From positions 418,725 through 482,724 of the forward strand of contig NZ_JANIAA010000004.1 of the NCBI RefSeq assembly GCF_024505145.1: a stretch of DNA of 64,000 nt, read 5' to 3'. The notes under the pieces are model-generated. The model made no database searches and was not told the DNA's origin. It was given only the letters and a program-made list of their open reading frames with translations. Of the stretch, positions 26,779 to 35,819 are shown piece by piece. This stretch comes from Streptomyces rugosispiralis. Its GTDB lineage: Bacteria; Actinomycetota; Actinomycetes; Streptomycetales; Streptomycetaceae. The position numbers were made by a program, and so were the translations under genes. Each line of letters opens with the position of its first letter. The first letter of the stretch is position 1.

Positions 26779-27597
26779 TCATGTGCGGGAGGCGGTCAGT
26801 CCGCCCCGTTCGGCCGTCCGCAGCGCCAGGGCCGCCAGCGCCTCGGGGGCCCCGGCCTGGCCGCGGATCCCCGGGAAGGCGTTGATGTCCACGATCAGCG
26901 GGGCGCCGCCGCCCGCGTCGATCAGATCCACACCGTAGACCTCCAGCGAGAACACCGCCCCGACCCGGAGCACCGGATCCAGCCAGCCAGGAGGCAGCGC
27001 GTCCAGGGCGAGCGGCAGGTTCGGACCGCGGCCACCCGCCGCCAGCTCCGAGCGGCGCAGTGCGGCGAACACCCGGCCCGCGACCACCCACAGCTTGTGG
27101 TCCCAGCCGTCGTTCGGGACGAAGTCCTGCACCACCACCGGCTCATCCGCCCAGTCCGCGGTCAGGGCACGCAGCCGTGCGGTGTCGTCCACGCGCGCCA
27201 CCAGGTCATGGCGGCGGCTGTGGCGGCTCTTGACGACGACGGGACGTCGGGGCGGCTCGGCCGCAAGTCCGGCGAGCGAGGCCACGGTACGGGTGGGGGC
27301 GAACGGCAGACCGGCGCGGAGCGCCCGTTCGGCCATCACCGTCCGGTCCTGGCACCGCGCGGTGGCGGCGGCGGAGTTCACCACCGGGGCGCCACGCCGC
27401 TCCAGGGACCGGGCGAGCGCCAGCGCGGGCGGTGTCCGGGCCTTCAGCAGATACACATCGGCGAGTTCCCCGGGGGAGGCCGGGCTGCCGTCGCCGCGCA
27501 GGTCGAGGGCCACCACCTCATGGCGGGGGGCCAGCAGAGCCGTGGCATCGGCGAGGAGTTGATGGCCGGGGTCGGCCGTGATCAGGCCGATCCTCAT
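26779..27597 (-). CDS. ATP-grasp ligase (RimK-like), second of a coupled pair
   Basis: 272 residues. N-terminal pre-ATP-grasp fold (MRIGLITADPGHQLLADA), then VVVKSRHSRR (ATP-binding Lys strand), DEPVVVQDFVPNDGWDHKLWVV, YGVDLIDAGG and LIVDINAFPGIRG (metal-binding D-x-N). ATP-grasp enzymes form C-N bonds via acyl phosphates; RimK/LysX-like members add amino acids to carboxylates. Its start overlaps the stop of the upstream ATP-grasp gene (ATGA), so the two are translated together. Substrates unknown; no carrier protein or peptide gene is next to them. Confidence 0.85.
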   Translation of the reverse strand: MRIGLITADPGHQLLADATALLAPRHEVVALDLRGDGSPASPGELADVYLLKARTPPALALARSLERRGAPVVNSAAATARCQDRTVMAERALRAGLPFAPTRTVASLAGLAAEPPRRPVVVKSRHSRRHDLVARVDDTARLRALTADWADEPVVVQDFVPNDGWDHKLWVVAGRVFAALRRSELAAGGRGPNLPLALDALPPGWLDPVLRVGAVFSLEVYGVDLIDAGGGAPLIVDINAFPGIRGQAGAPEALAALALRTAERGGLTASRT

Positions 27598-28529
27598 CGG
27601 CCGCCGCTCACCGTGGTGGTCATCCGGCTCGTGGCGGCGGCCGGGACCGGCCCGGAAGCGTGTACCGGCGGCTCGGCTCCGGTGAGAGCGCCGACCAGTC
27701 CGGGCCCGGACCGGCCACCGCCCCCGCGCGCCAACTCCAGTACCGCGCGCCCCACCCGGGCCGCCGCGTCCGGCACCTCCTTGAAGCTGGGGAAGTCGTT
27801 CACATCGACGACCACCGGCCCGTCCGGACCCAGCAGCACGTCCACCCCGTACAGATCGAGACCGTAGACCGCGCCGACCTCGGCGGCGATGGCCGCCACT
27901 TCGGCGGAGAGCGGTACCCGCCGGCCGCGGGCGCCCCCGTCGGGGCCGAGCGGTGACATCCGTTCGGTGGCGTACAGCTCCCCGCCCACGCAGTACACCT
28001 TGAGGTCGATGCCCGAATTCGGCACATACGGCTGGGCGATGAGCATGCCCTCCGCCGCCAGCTCGGAGCGCAGCGCCCTGAGCCGGTCCGGGGTCGGCAC
28101 CAGCCGCACGGCCCGCCCCGAGCTGCCGTCCGCGGGCTTGACCACCAGCGGGAACTCGGCCTCCGGTATCTCCTCGAGCGCCTCGGGCCGGGCCGCCGCG
28201 TAGGTGGGTGGCATCGGCAGGCCACGGCCGCGCCCGATGGCGGCCGCCAGGGCCTTGTCCCGTACGCCGCGGATGGAGCGGGCGTCGTTGACGGTGGTCA
28301 GCCCGACCGCCGCCGCGGCCTCCAGCAGCGTCAGGCCGGGCCCTCCGGAGACCGTCTTGAGCACCCAGGCGTCATGGCTGCCCGCCCGCACCACGTCGGA
28401 CATCCGCATCAGGGAACGACCCGGCCGGATCACGTCCACCTGGTGGCCCCAGGCGGAGAGCTGACGGATCACCTCACGCGGCATGCCGTCATGGCGATAG
28501 CGCTCCTCCACCAGAAAGCAGAGTCTCAT
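27594..28529 (-). CDS. ATP-grasp ligase (RimK-like), first of a coupled pair
   Basis: 311 residues. MRLCFLVEERYRHDGMP opens the pre-grasp domain; PLVVKPADGSSGRAVRLV is the ATP-binding strand with Gly-rich loop; LIAQPYVPNSGIDLKVYCVG, YGVDVLLGPDG and VVVDVNDFPSFKE supply the metal-binding residues. It is clearly homologous to the next gene (shared PNSG/PNDG, YGVD and VD-x-N-x-FP motifs), suggesting duplication. A Gly/Pro/Ala-rich tail of about 45 residues follows the catalytic domain. Divergent from the pseudouridine catabolism pair. Confidence 0.85.
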   Translation of the reverse strand: MRLCFLVEERYRHDGMPREVIRQLSAWGHQVDVIRPGRSLMRMSDVVRAGSHDAWVLKTVSGGPGLTLLEAAAAVGLTTVNDARSIRGVRDKALAAAIGRGRGLPMPPTYAAARPEALEEIPEAEFPLVVKPADGSSGRAVRLVPTPDRLRALRSELAAEGMLIAQPYVPNSGIDLKVYCVGGELYATERMSPLGPDGGARGRRVPLSAEVAAIAAEVGAVYGLDLYGVDVLLGPDGPVVVDVNDFPSFKEVPDAAARVGRAVLELARGGGGRSGPGLVGALTGAEPPVHASGPVPAAATSRMTTTVSGGR

Positions 28530-28719
28530 CGGCCTTCTTCCTCGTCACCGGACAGGTCCCCGGGTCGCTGCCGAGAGTGTCCGGCGCGCCATGGCTTCTC
28601 AGGATGTCATCCGCCGTTCTTTTACGATCTCCTGGGCCAACCCATGGCCGTCGGTGTCCTGTTCATCGGCCCCCGACGGCACCTGTTTATCGCGCTAAGT
28701 TTGCTTTACTCTGCCGAAT

Positions 28720-29856
28720 ATGACGCTGACGCGCCGGGAGCGGGAGATACTCGCGCTGCTGCGGCGGGACCCGCTGGCCGGCGCCCAGTCCATCGCCGAC
28801 GCCCTCGGGACCACGCGGGCCGCGGTCAATGTGCATCTGTCCAACCTGGGCAAGAAGGGCGCCATCCTGGGGCGCGGCTACATCCTGCGCCAGGAGCACG
28901 CGGTGGTGGTCATCGGCGGGGCCAATGTGGACGTCAAGGTGCGCAGCCTCGCCTCCGTGGCGTACCGCACCAGCAATCCGGGGCGGTCCCACACCAGCCC
29001 CGGCGGCGTGGCCCGGAACATCGCCGAGAACCTCGCCCGGCTGGGCACCCCGACCCATCTCATCGCCGCCGTGGGGCAGGACGCGGCGGGGGAGCGGCTG
29101 CTGAGCGAGACCCAGGCCGCCGGGGTGCGCATCGAGCAGGTGCACCGCGGCCCGCATCCCACCGGCACCTATACGGCGGTGCTGGACGCCGACGGCGATC
29201 TGGTCGTGGCCATCGCCGACATGGCCGCCACCGACGCGCTGGCCCCCGAGCACCTCCACGCCGCGCGGGAACTCATCGGCAACGCCGGTCTGCTGGTGCT
29301 GGACGGGAACCTCGCCACGCGGGTGCTCTCCTACGTCCTGGACATCGCCTCCGCCACCGGGGTCCAGACGCTGATCGACCCGGTGAGCGTCCCCAAGGCG
29401 GCGCTGCTGGCCCCGCTGTTCGCCGCCGGGCGCCCGGTCTTCGCCGTCACGCCGAACGTGGCGGAGCTGGGCGCGCTCGCCGGGCGGGACCTCGCCGAGG
29501 CCGCCGACGCGGACGACCCGGAGCTGCTTCGGGCCGTGGCCGTCCTCCATGAGCGCGGGGTGCGGCATGTGTGGGTGCGGCTCGGTGCGCGCGGCTCCCT
29601 GCTGAGCACCCTCGACGAGGGCCGGGTGCGGCTGGAGGCGCCACCGGCCGAGGTACGGGACGTCACCGGGGCCGGTGACGCGATGCTCGGCGCGTTCGCC
29701 CACGCCCTGCTCGGTGGCGCCGACCCGGTGGACGCCGCCCGTTACGGCCACGCCGCCGCCGCGCTGACGGTGGCCACCCCCGCCACCGTACGACCCGACC
29801 TGACCCCGCGTCTGATCGAGGACGCGCTCGACGCCCCGCTGCGGAGGACCACATGA
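28720..29856 (+). CDS. psuK: PfkB-family kinase with N-terminal HTH, probable pseudouridine kinase
   Basis: 378 residues. An N-terminal winged HTH (LTRREREILALLRRDPLAGA, TTRAAVNVHLSNL) precedes a ribokinase-fold domain with VVVIGGANVDVK, NPGRSHTSPGGVARNIAENL and the catalytic anion-hole motif DVTGAGDAML. The 4-base overlap with psuG supports pseudouridine kinase, which forms pseudouridine-5'-phosphate. The HTH suggests it also binds DNA or senses its own substrate. The ATG lacks a clear ribosome site; TACTCT at 28707-28712 is close enough for a leaderless mRNA. Confidence 0.88.
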   Translation: MTLTRREREILALLRRDPLAGAQSIADALGTTRAAVNVHLSNLGKKGAILGRGYILRQEHAVVVIGGANVDVKVRSLASVAYRTSNPGRSHTSPGGVARNIAENLARLGTPTHLIAAVGQDAAGERLLSETQAAGVRIEQVHRGPHPTGTYTAVLDADGDLVVAIADMAATDALAPEHLHAARELIGNAGLLVLDGNLATRVLSYVLDIASATGVQTLIDPVSVPKAALLAPLFAAGRPVFAVTPNVAELGALAGRDLAEAADADDPELLRAVAVLHERGVRHVWVRLGARGSLLSTLDEGRVRLEAPPAEVRDVTGAGDAMLGAFAHALLGGADPVDAARYGHAAAALTVATPATVRPDLTPRLIEDALDAPLRRTT

Positions 29857-30788
29857 CCACGCCCCACCCCCGGCTGACCCTCACCGAGGAGGTCGCGGAG
29901 GCCCTGCTGGACGGCCGTCCCGTGGTCGCGCTGGAGTCCACGATCATCAGCCACGGCATGCCGTATCCGCAGAACGTCGAGATGGCCACCGAGGTCGAGG
30001 AGATCATCCGCGCCGAGGGCGCGGTCCCCGCCACCATCGCCGTCCTCCACGGCAGGCCGCGCGCCGGTCTGGACCGGGCCGATCTGGAACTGCTCGCCAC
30101 CAGCCCCGAGGTGGGCAAGGTCAGTGTGCGCGACCTCGCCCATGTCATCGCGCGCGGCGGCCACGGGGCGACCACCGTGGCCTCCACCATGCGGCTCGCC
30201 GCGCTCGCCGGGATCCGGGTCTTCGTCACCGGTGGCATCGGCGGAGTGCACCGGGGAGCGGAGCGGTCCTTCGACATCAGCGCGGATCTCACCGAACTCG
30301 CCACCACCCCGGTGGCCGTCATCAGCGCCGGGATCAAGAGCATCCTCGACATCGGGCTGACCCTGGAGAGGCTGGAGACCCTGGGCGTTCCGGTGCTCAC
30401 CTACGGCACCGACGACTTCCCCGCCTTCTACTCCCGGGTGAGCGGCTTCCGCTCCCCGCTGCGCGTCGACTCACCCGAGGAGATCGCCGCCACCATGCGC
30501 GCCCAGTGGGAGCTGGGCATGGCGGCGGGGCTGAGCATCGCCAACCCCGTTCCCGAGGCCGAGGAGATCCCCGCCGAGCGGATGGACGGCGTCATCGAGC
30601 GGGCCCTCGCCGAGATGGCCGACGCGGGGATCGGCGGCAAGGACGCCACCCCGTATCTGCTGGGCCGGATCGTGGAGTTGACCGAGGGCGAGAGCCTGCG
30701 GACCAATATCGCCCTGGTCAAGAACAACGCACGGCTCGGGGCGCGGATCGCGATCCACTACGCGGCCGGGGCGAAGAGCGGGTCGTGA
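29853..30788 (+). CDS. psuG: Pseudouridine-5'-phosphate glycosidase
   Basis: 311 residues. Family signatures: VVALESTIISHGMPYPQN, TIAVLHGRPRAGL, KVSVRDLAHVIARGGHGATT (catalytic Lys region), VFVTGGIGGVHRGA, and a C-terminal KDATPYLLGRIVELT. It cleaves (reversibly) the C-glycosidic bond of pseudouridine-5'-phosphate to uracil and ribose-5-phosphate. It overlaps the kinase gene by ATGA, giving a two-gene catabolic operon for RNA-derived pseudouridine. Confidence 0.96.
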   Translation: MTTPHPRLTLTEEVAEALLDGRPVVALESTIISHGMPYPQNVEMATEVEEIIRAEGAVPATIAVLHGRPRAGLDRADLELLATSPEVGKVSVRDLAHVIARGGHGATTVASTMRLAALAGIRVFVTGGIGGVHRGAERSFDISADLTELATTPVAVISAGIKSILDIGLTLERLETLGVPVLTYGTDDFPAFYSRVSGFRSPLRVDSPEEIAATMRAQWELGMAAGLSIANPVPEAEEIPAERMDGVIERALAEMADAGIGGKDATPYLLGRIVELTEGESLRTNIALVKNNARLGARIAIHYAAGAKSGS

Positions 30789-30853
30789 GCGCGCCTGCCC
30801 CGAGGGCCCGATAATCGATTGCCGCCGGAGGGGCCGGGTGCTGGGGTGGGCGC

Positions 30854-31630
30854 ATGGACCGTGATGTGGTGCGTGAGCTGTACGACCGGGAGATGAGACA
30901 GGGTGCGCGGGCCGACGGCCCCGGCACCCGGGTCGAGCGTGTGGGGACGGTGGTGCGGCAGACCGGTGGCCGCGACGACTGGAACGGCGTCCTGTGGTCG
31001 GATCTGGACGACGCCACCGCCGATGCGGCGATCGCCGCGCAGATACGGCACTTCGGGGGCGCGGGCCGCGCGTTCGAGTGGAAGCTGTACGCGTACGACC
31101 GCCCAGGCGACCTCGGCGAACGGCTCCGGGCGGCCGGATTCGTCCCGGAGCCCGAGGAGACGCTGATGGTCGCCCATGTGGCGGAGCTGGACACCGCCGT
31201 CGAACCGCCCCGGGGCATCCGGCTGCTCCCGGTGACCGACGCGGCCGGTGTGGAGCGGGTGGTGGACGTCCATGAGCGGGCGTTCGGCGACGACGGCGCC
31301 GCTCTCCGGCACCGGCTCCTCACCCAGCTCGCCGAGGAGCCGGACGCGGTCGTCACGGTGGTGGCCATGGACGGCGACCGGCCGGTCAGCGCGGCGCGGA
31401 TGGAGCTGCCGCCGGGGGCGTCGTTCGCCGGGCTCTGGGGCGGGGGCACGGTACCGGAGTGGCGTGGCCGGGGCATCTACCGTGCCCTGGTCGCGTTCCG
31501 GGCCCGTATCGCCGCCGACCGCGGCTATCGCCATCTCCAGGTGGACGCGTCCAGCCTGAGCCGCCCGATCCTGGGCCGGCTCGGCTTCGTGCCCCTGACC
31601 ACCACCACGCCGTACATGTACCGGGCGTGA
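30854..31630 (+). CDS. GNAT family N-acetyltransferase
   Basis: 258 residues. The C-terminal GNAT domain (about 120-255) includes VVTVVAMDGDRPVSAARME, the acetyl-CoA loop VPEWRGRGIYRALVAFRARIA and HLQVDASSLSRPILGRLGF. The N-terminal ~110 residues are a less conserved, possibly pseudo-GNAT, half. Acceptor substrate unknown. It follows psuG by 65 bp but a functional tie is not evident. Confidence 0.85.
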   Translation: MDRDVVRELYDREMRQGARADGPGTRVERVGTVVRQTGGRDDWNGVLWSDLDDATADAAIAAQIRHFGGAGRAFEWKLYAYDRPGDLGERLRAAGFVPEPEETLMVAHVAELDTAVEPPRGIRLLPVTDAAGVERVVDVHERAFGDDGAALRHRLLTQLAEEPDAVVTVVAMDGDRPVSAARMELPPGASFAGLWGGGTVPEWRGRGIYRALVAFRARIAADRGYRHLQVDASSLSRPILGRLGFVPLTTTTPYMYRA

Positions 31631-31697
31631 CGAGACGGCCGGGGCCGGGGACGGACGTGGCCGGGGCCCTGTCGGTGGAGTGTTCTACGGTCTGGCC

Positions 31698-32024
31698 ATG
31701 ACGACCTCCGACGATGTCCGTGCCATCGCCCTCTCGCTGCCGGAGACCACAGAGAAGATCGCCTGGTCGATGCCCACCTTCAGGGTCGCCGGGAAGATGT
31801 TCGCCACCCTGCCCGAGGACGAGACCTCGATGGCCGTCAGATGTCCCAAGGTGGAGCGGGAGGAGCTGGTGCTGGCGGAGCCGGAGAAGTTCTGGGTCGC
31901 CGCCCATGAGGCGAGTTCGGCCTGGGTGCGGGTGCGGCTCGCGGCGCTCGAGGACCTCGATGAGCTGCGGGATATCCTGCTCGACTCCTGGCGGCAGGCC
32001 GCACCGGCCGCGTTGCTCGAATGA
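31698..32024 (+). CDS. MmcQ/YjbR-like DNA-binding-fold protein
   Basis: 108 residues from ATG 31698. The sequence (DDVRAIALSLPETTEKIAW, FRVAGKMFATLPE, EKFWVAAHEASSAWVRVRLAALED, ELRDILLDSWRQAAP) matches the MmcQ/YjbR family, a small CyaY-like fold of unknown function often annotated DNA-binding. Monocistronic-looking. Confidence 0.85.
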   Translation: MTTSDDVRAIALSLPETTEKIAWSMPTFRVAGKMFATLPEDETSMAVRCPKVEREELVLAEPEKFWVAAHEASSAWVRVRLAALEDLDELRDILLDSWRQAAPAALLE

Positions 32025-32178
32025 TCGCACCACGCGGCCGGCTACTTCTCGAAATGTGACCTTATGGGTGTTCGACTGGATAACCGACACGGGTGAAAGT
32101 ATGGACTTTTCCCGGTAATCGGAGTGCCGTCTTCCGCTGTGCGGGGTTCCCTGGAGGGGGATCAGCGAGGGAGGCCGC

Positions 32179-32763
32179 ATGGTGCACGGCGGCAGGACGA
32201 ACCGCCCCGCGGTGTGCGGCGGCCCGTGCGCGGCCGCCGTCCTTCTGCTGCTGGCGGCCACGCTGCTGCATGCCGTGCTGGGCCTGGGGGCCGTCCGCCC
32301 CTCGCCGTCCACTGGGCCGGAGCGGTGCGCCGCCGGGGCGGCCGGGAAGGCCGGGGCGGCCGGGGTGCCGAACCGGGCCCCGGCCCCCTCCGCGCCCGGT
32401 GGCGTCGGCGCTCCCGCCGCGGGCCGGGCCCTCGGCGCGTCCGCCCCCGCGAGTGCTCCCGCTCCCGTCCCCCCTGTTCCGATGGCGCCGGAGACCGAGG
32501 ACGAGCGCTCCATCTCCTCGGCGTCGGCCGTGTTCTCCGCCCGGGACGGTGCCGGGCATCCGGCCCGGCACGCCGGGCGGGTGGCTCACGGCGCCTCGTT
32601 CGGCGCGTCGCATCGGTCCCTCTCGACGTCCCTCGGCCCCCTCGTGCTCGCCGCGGTCCGCGGTCGTCCCGCCGACACGGCGCGGGGCCTCGGCGCGTTC
32701 GGCGCCGCGGGCGACGTCCCGGCCGGTCGGCTCTCCTCGCGGTCCGTCGTACTGCGCTGCTGA
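32179..32763 (+). CDS. Ala/Pro-rich protein with N-terminal hydrophobic segment
   Basis: 194 residues; not recognised. ATG 32179 has two strong ribosome-like stretches upstream (GGAGGGGG, GAGGGAGG). Residues about 14-38 (CGGPCAAAVLLLLAATLLHAV) are a signal peptide or anchor; the remainder is Ala/Pro/Ser/Gly-rich with no domain. Similar small exported proteins are common in Streptomyces. It could pair with the small protein at 32871. Confidence 0.55.
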   Translation: MVHGGRTNRPAVCGGPCAAAVLLLLAATLLHAVLGLGAVRPSPSTGPERCAAGAAGKAGAAGVPNRAPAPSAPGGVGAPAAGRALGASAPASAPAPVPPVPMAPETEDERSISSASAVFSARDGAGHPARHAGRVAHGASFGASHRSLSTSLGPLVLAAVRGRPADTARGLGAFGAAGDVPAGRLSSRSVVLRC

Positions 32764-32870
32764 GCAGGCCAGGCCCGTCCGTCATCCGTCTCCGCGTCCG
32801 TCGCGGATCCCGGATGCGGTCCGGCCTGCCCGCTCAGCCGTAGGACGTCCGAGACCGCAGGAGTATCCGC

Positions 32871-33182
32871 ATGCCCATCGATGTCTATGCCGCCATGCGC
32901 GCGATGCTGCGCGCGGAAGCCACCCGGCGCCCCGTCACCCCGCAGGCGAGCACCGCCGATCCGTCGCCGCCCGCGGTGGATCCGGCCGCTCCCGCTACGG
33001 TGGACGCCACGGTTCGGGACACGCCCGCCGAGGAGGCCGTACCGGCTCCATCCACCGCATCGCGCCCCGCCCGCCGGGCCCGCCCGTCCCGGTACCTGTC
33101 GCGCTGCCGTGCCGTACTGCGCGCCGTATGCCACGCCGTGTCGTCCTGCTTCGCGGGGCGCGCGTCACGACAGGGCCGGTGA
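32871..33182 (+). CDS. Small hypothetical protein
   Basis: 103 residues; not recognised. It begins MPIDVYAAMRAMLRAEATRR, continues with an Ala/Pro/Thr-rich middle and ends in an Arg/Cys-rich tail (RYLSRCRAVLRAVCHAVSSC). GCAGGAG-like sequence precedes the ATG. Coding status is plausible from base composition and context only. Confidence 0.45.
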   Translation: MPIDVYAAMRAMLRAEATRRPVTPQASTADPSPPAVDPAAPATVDATVRDTPAEEAVPAPSTASRPARRARPSRYLSRCRAVLRAVCHAVSSCFAGRASRQGR

Positions 33183-33332
33183 CACTCAGGGGCCGGTGAC
33201 TCGCGAGGCCGACGACAGGCGAGGCCGACGACAGGCGAGGCCGGTGACACAAGGCCGGTGACACTGGGCCGTTGGCACAAGGCCGGTGACCGGCCACCGA
33301 GGAGAGGAACCGGAAGCACGGGTGCCGGGAGG
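33183..33332. repeat. Short tandem and dispersed repeats in a convergent intergenic gap
   Basis: Contains two and a half copies of the 16-bp unit CGAGGCCGACGACAGG, then variants of AAGGCCGGTGACAC. All are G/A-rich on this strand. No gene is visible here; slippage-generated sequence between convergent transcription units. Confidence 0.6.
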
Positions 33333-35747
33333 TCACACCGGTCCGTCGTTCCGTCCGCCCTCCGGTGAATCCCCGCTCGAGAGCAACCGCTCGCGCTGCG
33401 CCACGGCCCAGGCGTAGCCGGGATTCAGCGCCACCGCGCGCTCCAGATCCGCCAGCGCCGCCGCGCGTCTGCCCAGGGCCTCGTTGGCCATCGCGCGGCT
33501 CCCCAGGGCCCAGGCGTAGCCGGGGTCGAGGGCCAGCGCCCGGCCGTACGCCGCGATGGCCTCCTCGTAGCGGCCCGCGAAGCGGTGGACATCGCCGCGT
33601 TCGCCCAGCGTTCCCGGGACGCCGGGCTCCAGCGCCTCCACCCGGTCCAGGTCCTCCAGCGCGCCCGCGGTGTCCCCCAGGGTGCTGCGGACACGGGCCC
33701 GCCGGAGCAGCGCCCAGGTGTAGTCACCGTGTCGCTCGATGGCCCGGTCCAGGTCGGCCAGGGCCTCCTGGATCCGGCCGAGCGCCATCTTGGTCTGGCC
33801 GCGGCTGGCCAGGGCCACATGGTCCGCCGGATCGGCCTCGATCACCGGGTCGAGCCGGGCCAGCGCCTCCTCGTACCGGCCCGCCCGGCGGCAGGTCTCC
33901 CCGCGCTCCCGCTGCACCCAGGCCGAGCCCGGCTCCAGCGCGTCCACCCGGTCCAGCGCGTCCATCGCCGGAGTGAACTCCCCGGTCGCCCGGTGGACCA
34001 CGGCCCGCCCGAAGTGCGCCCGCACATTCCCGGGGTCCAGCTCGATCGCCCGGTGGAAGTCCCCCAGCGCCCCGTCGAACTCCTCGACCGAACGGCGGTG
34101 CCAGCCCCGTACGACGAGGGCCGCGACCCGGCCGGTGGCGTCCAGCCCGCCCCGGGACAGCAGCAGTCCCAGCGCCTCGATACCGCGCCGCCGTTCGTCC
34201 GCCAGCGCCTCCACCAGGTGCTGCCCCCAAGCGCGTACCGCGTCCGAGTCGGCGTCCTCGCCCGCCTCGACCAGGGTGGTCGCCCAGCGCCTGGCCACCG
34301 CGGGGCCCGCGTCGCAGGCGCCGATCCCGTCCCGCAGCGCTCCGGGCAGCGCCGCCGACGGCCGTGCGCACAGCAGGTGGTACCACTCCTCCAGACGCGG
34401 TCCGCTCCAGGTGTCCAGCCGCCATCCGTCCTGCGGGTCGAGCCCTCCGGCGGCCGCCTCCCGCCATCCGGCGAAGGTCTCCGCCAGCCGGGTGTGCGCC
34501 GCGCCCCACCGCTGCGGTGAGGTGGTCCGCTGGAGCCGCAGCATGGGGGCGCGCACCACATCGTGGTAGCGGGCCGCGCCATCGCGGCCGCCGATGAACG
34601 GCAGCGACCGCAGCCAGCCGAACAGCCCGGCCCCGTCGTCGTCCACCGCCGCCCTGAAGACGTCCTCGTTGAGCCGCCGGGGCAGCGCGCCCGCCAGGGC
34701 GGCGGAGCGGCGCACCGGATCGCGCTCCCACTTCAGGAACCCCTCGACGGCGGTGGCGCTGGGGTCGTCCAGTGCGCCGCCGGTCCCGGGGTTCTCGGCG
34801 AGGGTGGACACCAGGACCGGCAGCCGGCCGGAGAGCCGCAGCACCTCCCGCACCACCGGTTCATCGGTGATCCCCTTGGCGGTCAGCAACTGCCGGGCCT
34901 CCGCGTCGGTGAACGGCTCCAGCGGCAGCTCCGCGACCACATCGGCCAGATCCCCCCAGCAGCCGGGGTCCAGCCGGGTCTGCCCGGCCAGTACCAGCAC
35001 GGTGTTGGCGGGGAGGACGCCGAGGCGTTCGCTGGTCAGCAGGGTGCGCAGCCAGGGGTCGAGCAGCGGGCCGAGGCGCTCGTACGTGTCGAACAGCAGC
35101 ACCAGCCACGGCACCGCCGCGGCCGCCTCCGACAACTCCCTGACCAGCAGCGGGGACAGCGTCTCCACGGGGTCCAGCACCAGCTGGACGTCCTTGTGGT
35201 CGCGGAACCGCGAGCTGAGCGCCGCCCGCAGCCGGTCGGTGCCCTCGGCCAGCGGCACCGGATCGACGGCGCCCGCCAGCGCCCCGACACCCGGCACCAG
35301 GCCGAGCCCCGCGAGACCCGCCCGCGCGGCGGCCATACTGCCGCTGCTGGGCCCCTGCCGCTCGCCCTCCGCCGGTACCGACTCCGCCTCGTGACGGCGC
35401 TGCCGATAGGTGGCGAGCCGCCGGTCGAAGGCCGTCAACTCCCGCCCCTGGCGGGCGAATTGCTCACTGATCGCGGCCATCGCCTCGGGTACGGAACTCG
35501 CCGCCTCGTCGACGCGGGCGGTGAGCGCGCCGTACTCCTGGCGGGCGGTCTGCTCCAGCCGGCGCGTCAGCCAGCTCTTGCCCACGCCCGCGTGGCCGTG
35601 CACATGGAAGACGAAGCGATGCCGCGCGTCCTCCGGCGGCAGCCCGAAATTGTCCCGGAACGCGTCCAGTTCCCGTCGTCGGCCCACGAATCCGGCGTTC
35701 CTGCGCCGCTGGATCAGCTCCTGCATCGACGGCCGTGCCCGCGCCAT
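33333..35747 (-). CDS. P-loop ATPase with C-terminal TPR repeats
   Basis: 804 residues from ATG 35747 (GGAGGAGGGG upstream); the frame stays open to 36332 but the extension opposes the GNAT gene. An N-terminal AAA/STAND-like ATPase has FVGRRRELDAFRDNF, Walker A HVHGHAGVGKSWL (about 49-61) and Walker B-like PWLVLLFDTYERLG. From about 550 to the end there are repeated 34-residue TPR units (ALGDFHRAIELDPGNVRAHF, ALADLDRAIERHGDYTWALL, AIAAYGRALALDPGYAWALG and others). The architecture matches STAND-type signalling or defence ATPases, with TPRs as the sensing part; no effector domain is evident. Divergent from the GNAT gene across only 72 bp. Confidence 0.85.
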   Translation of the reverse strand: MARARPSMQELIQRRRNAGFVGRRRELDAFRDNFGLPPEDARHRFVFHVHGHAGVGKSWLTRRLEQTARQEYGALTARVDEAASSVPEAMAAISEQFARQGRELTAFDRRLATYRQRRHEAESVPAEGERQGPSSGSMAAARAGLAGLGLVPGVGALAGAVDPVPLAEGTDRLRAALSSRFRDHKDVQLVLDPVETLSPLLVRELSEAAAAVPWLVLLFDTYERLGPLLDPWLRTLLTSERLGVLPANTVLVLAGQTRLDPGCWGDLADVVAELPLEPFTDAEARQLLTAKGITDEPVVREVLRLSGRLPVLVSTLAENPGTGGALDDPSATAVEGFLKWERDPVRRSAALAGALPRRLNEDVFRAAVDDDGAGLFGWLRSLPFIGGRDGAARYHDVVRAPMLRLQRTTSPQRWGAAHTRLAETFAGWREAAAGGLDPQDGWRLDTWSGPRLEEWYHLLCARPSAALPGALRDGIGACDAGPAVARRWATTLVEAGEDADSDAVRAWGQHLVEALADERRRGIEALGLLLSRGGLDATGRVAALVVRGWHRRSVEEFDGALGDFHRAIELDPGNVRAHFGRAVVHRATGEFTPAMDALDRVDALEPGSAWVQRERGETCRRAGRYEEALARLDPVIEADPADHVALASRGQTKMALGRIQEALADLDRAIERHGDYTWALLRRARVRSTLGDTAGALEDLDRVEALEPGVPGTLGERGDVHRFAGRYEEAIAAYGRALALDPGYAWALGSRAMANEALGRRAAALADLERAVALNPGYAWAVAQRERLLSSGDSPEGGRNDGPV

Positions 35748-35819
35748 CGGCCCCTCCTCCCCTCGGGATCCAGTCTGCCAGTACGATCGGTGGACGGGCT
35801 TATTGCGTACGATGCGCAG

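Noticed and set aside
34563..35819. N-terminal extension of the GNAT gene on the plus strand
   Set aside because: Over 400 residues of antisense to the ATPase-TPR gene; GNAT homology begins at the GTG at 35820.
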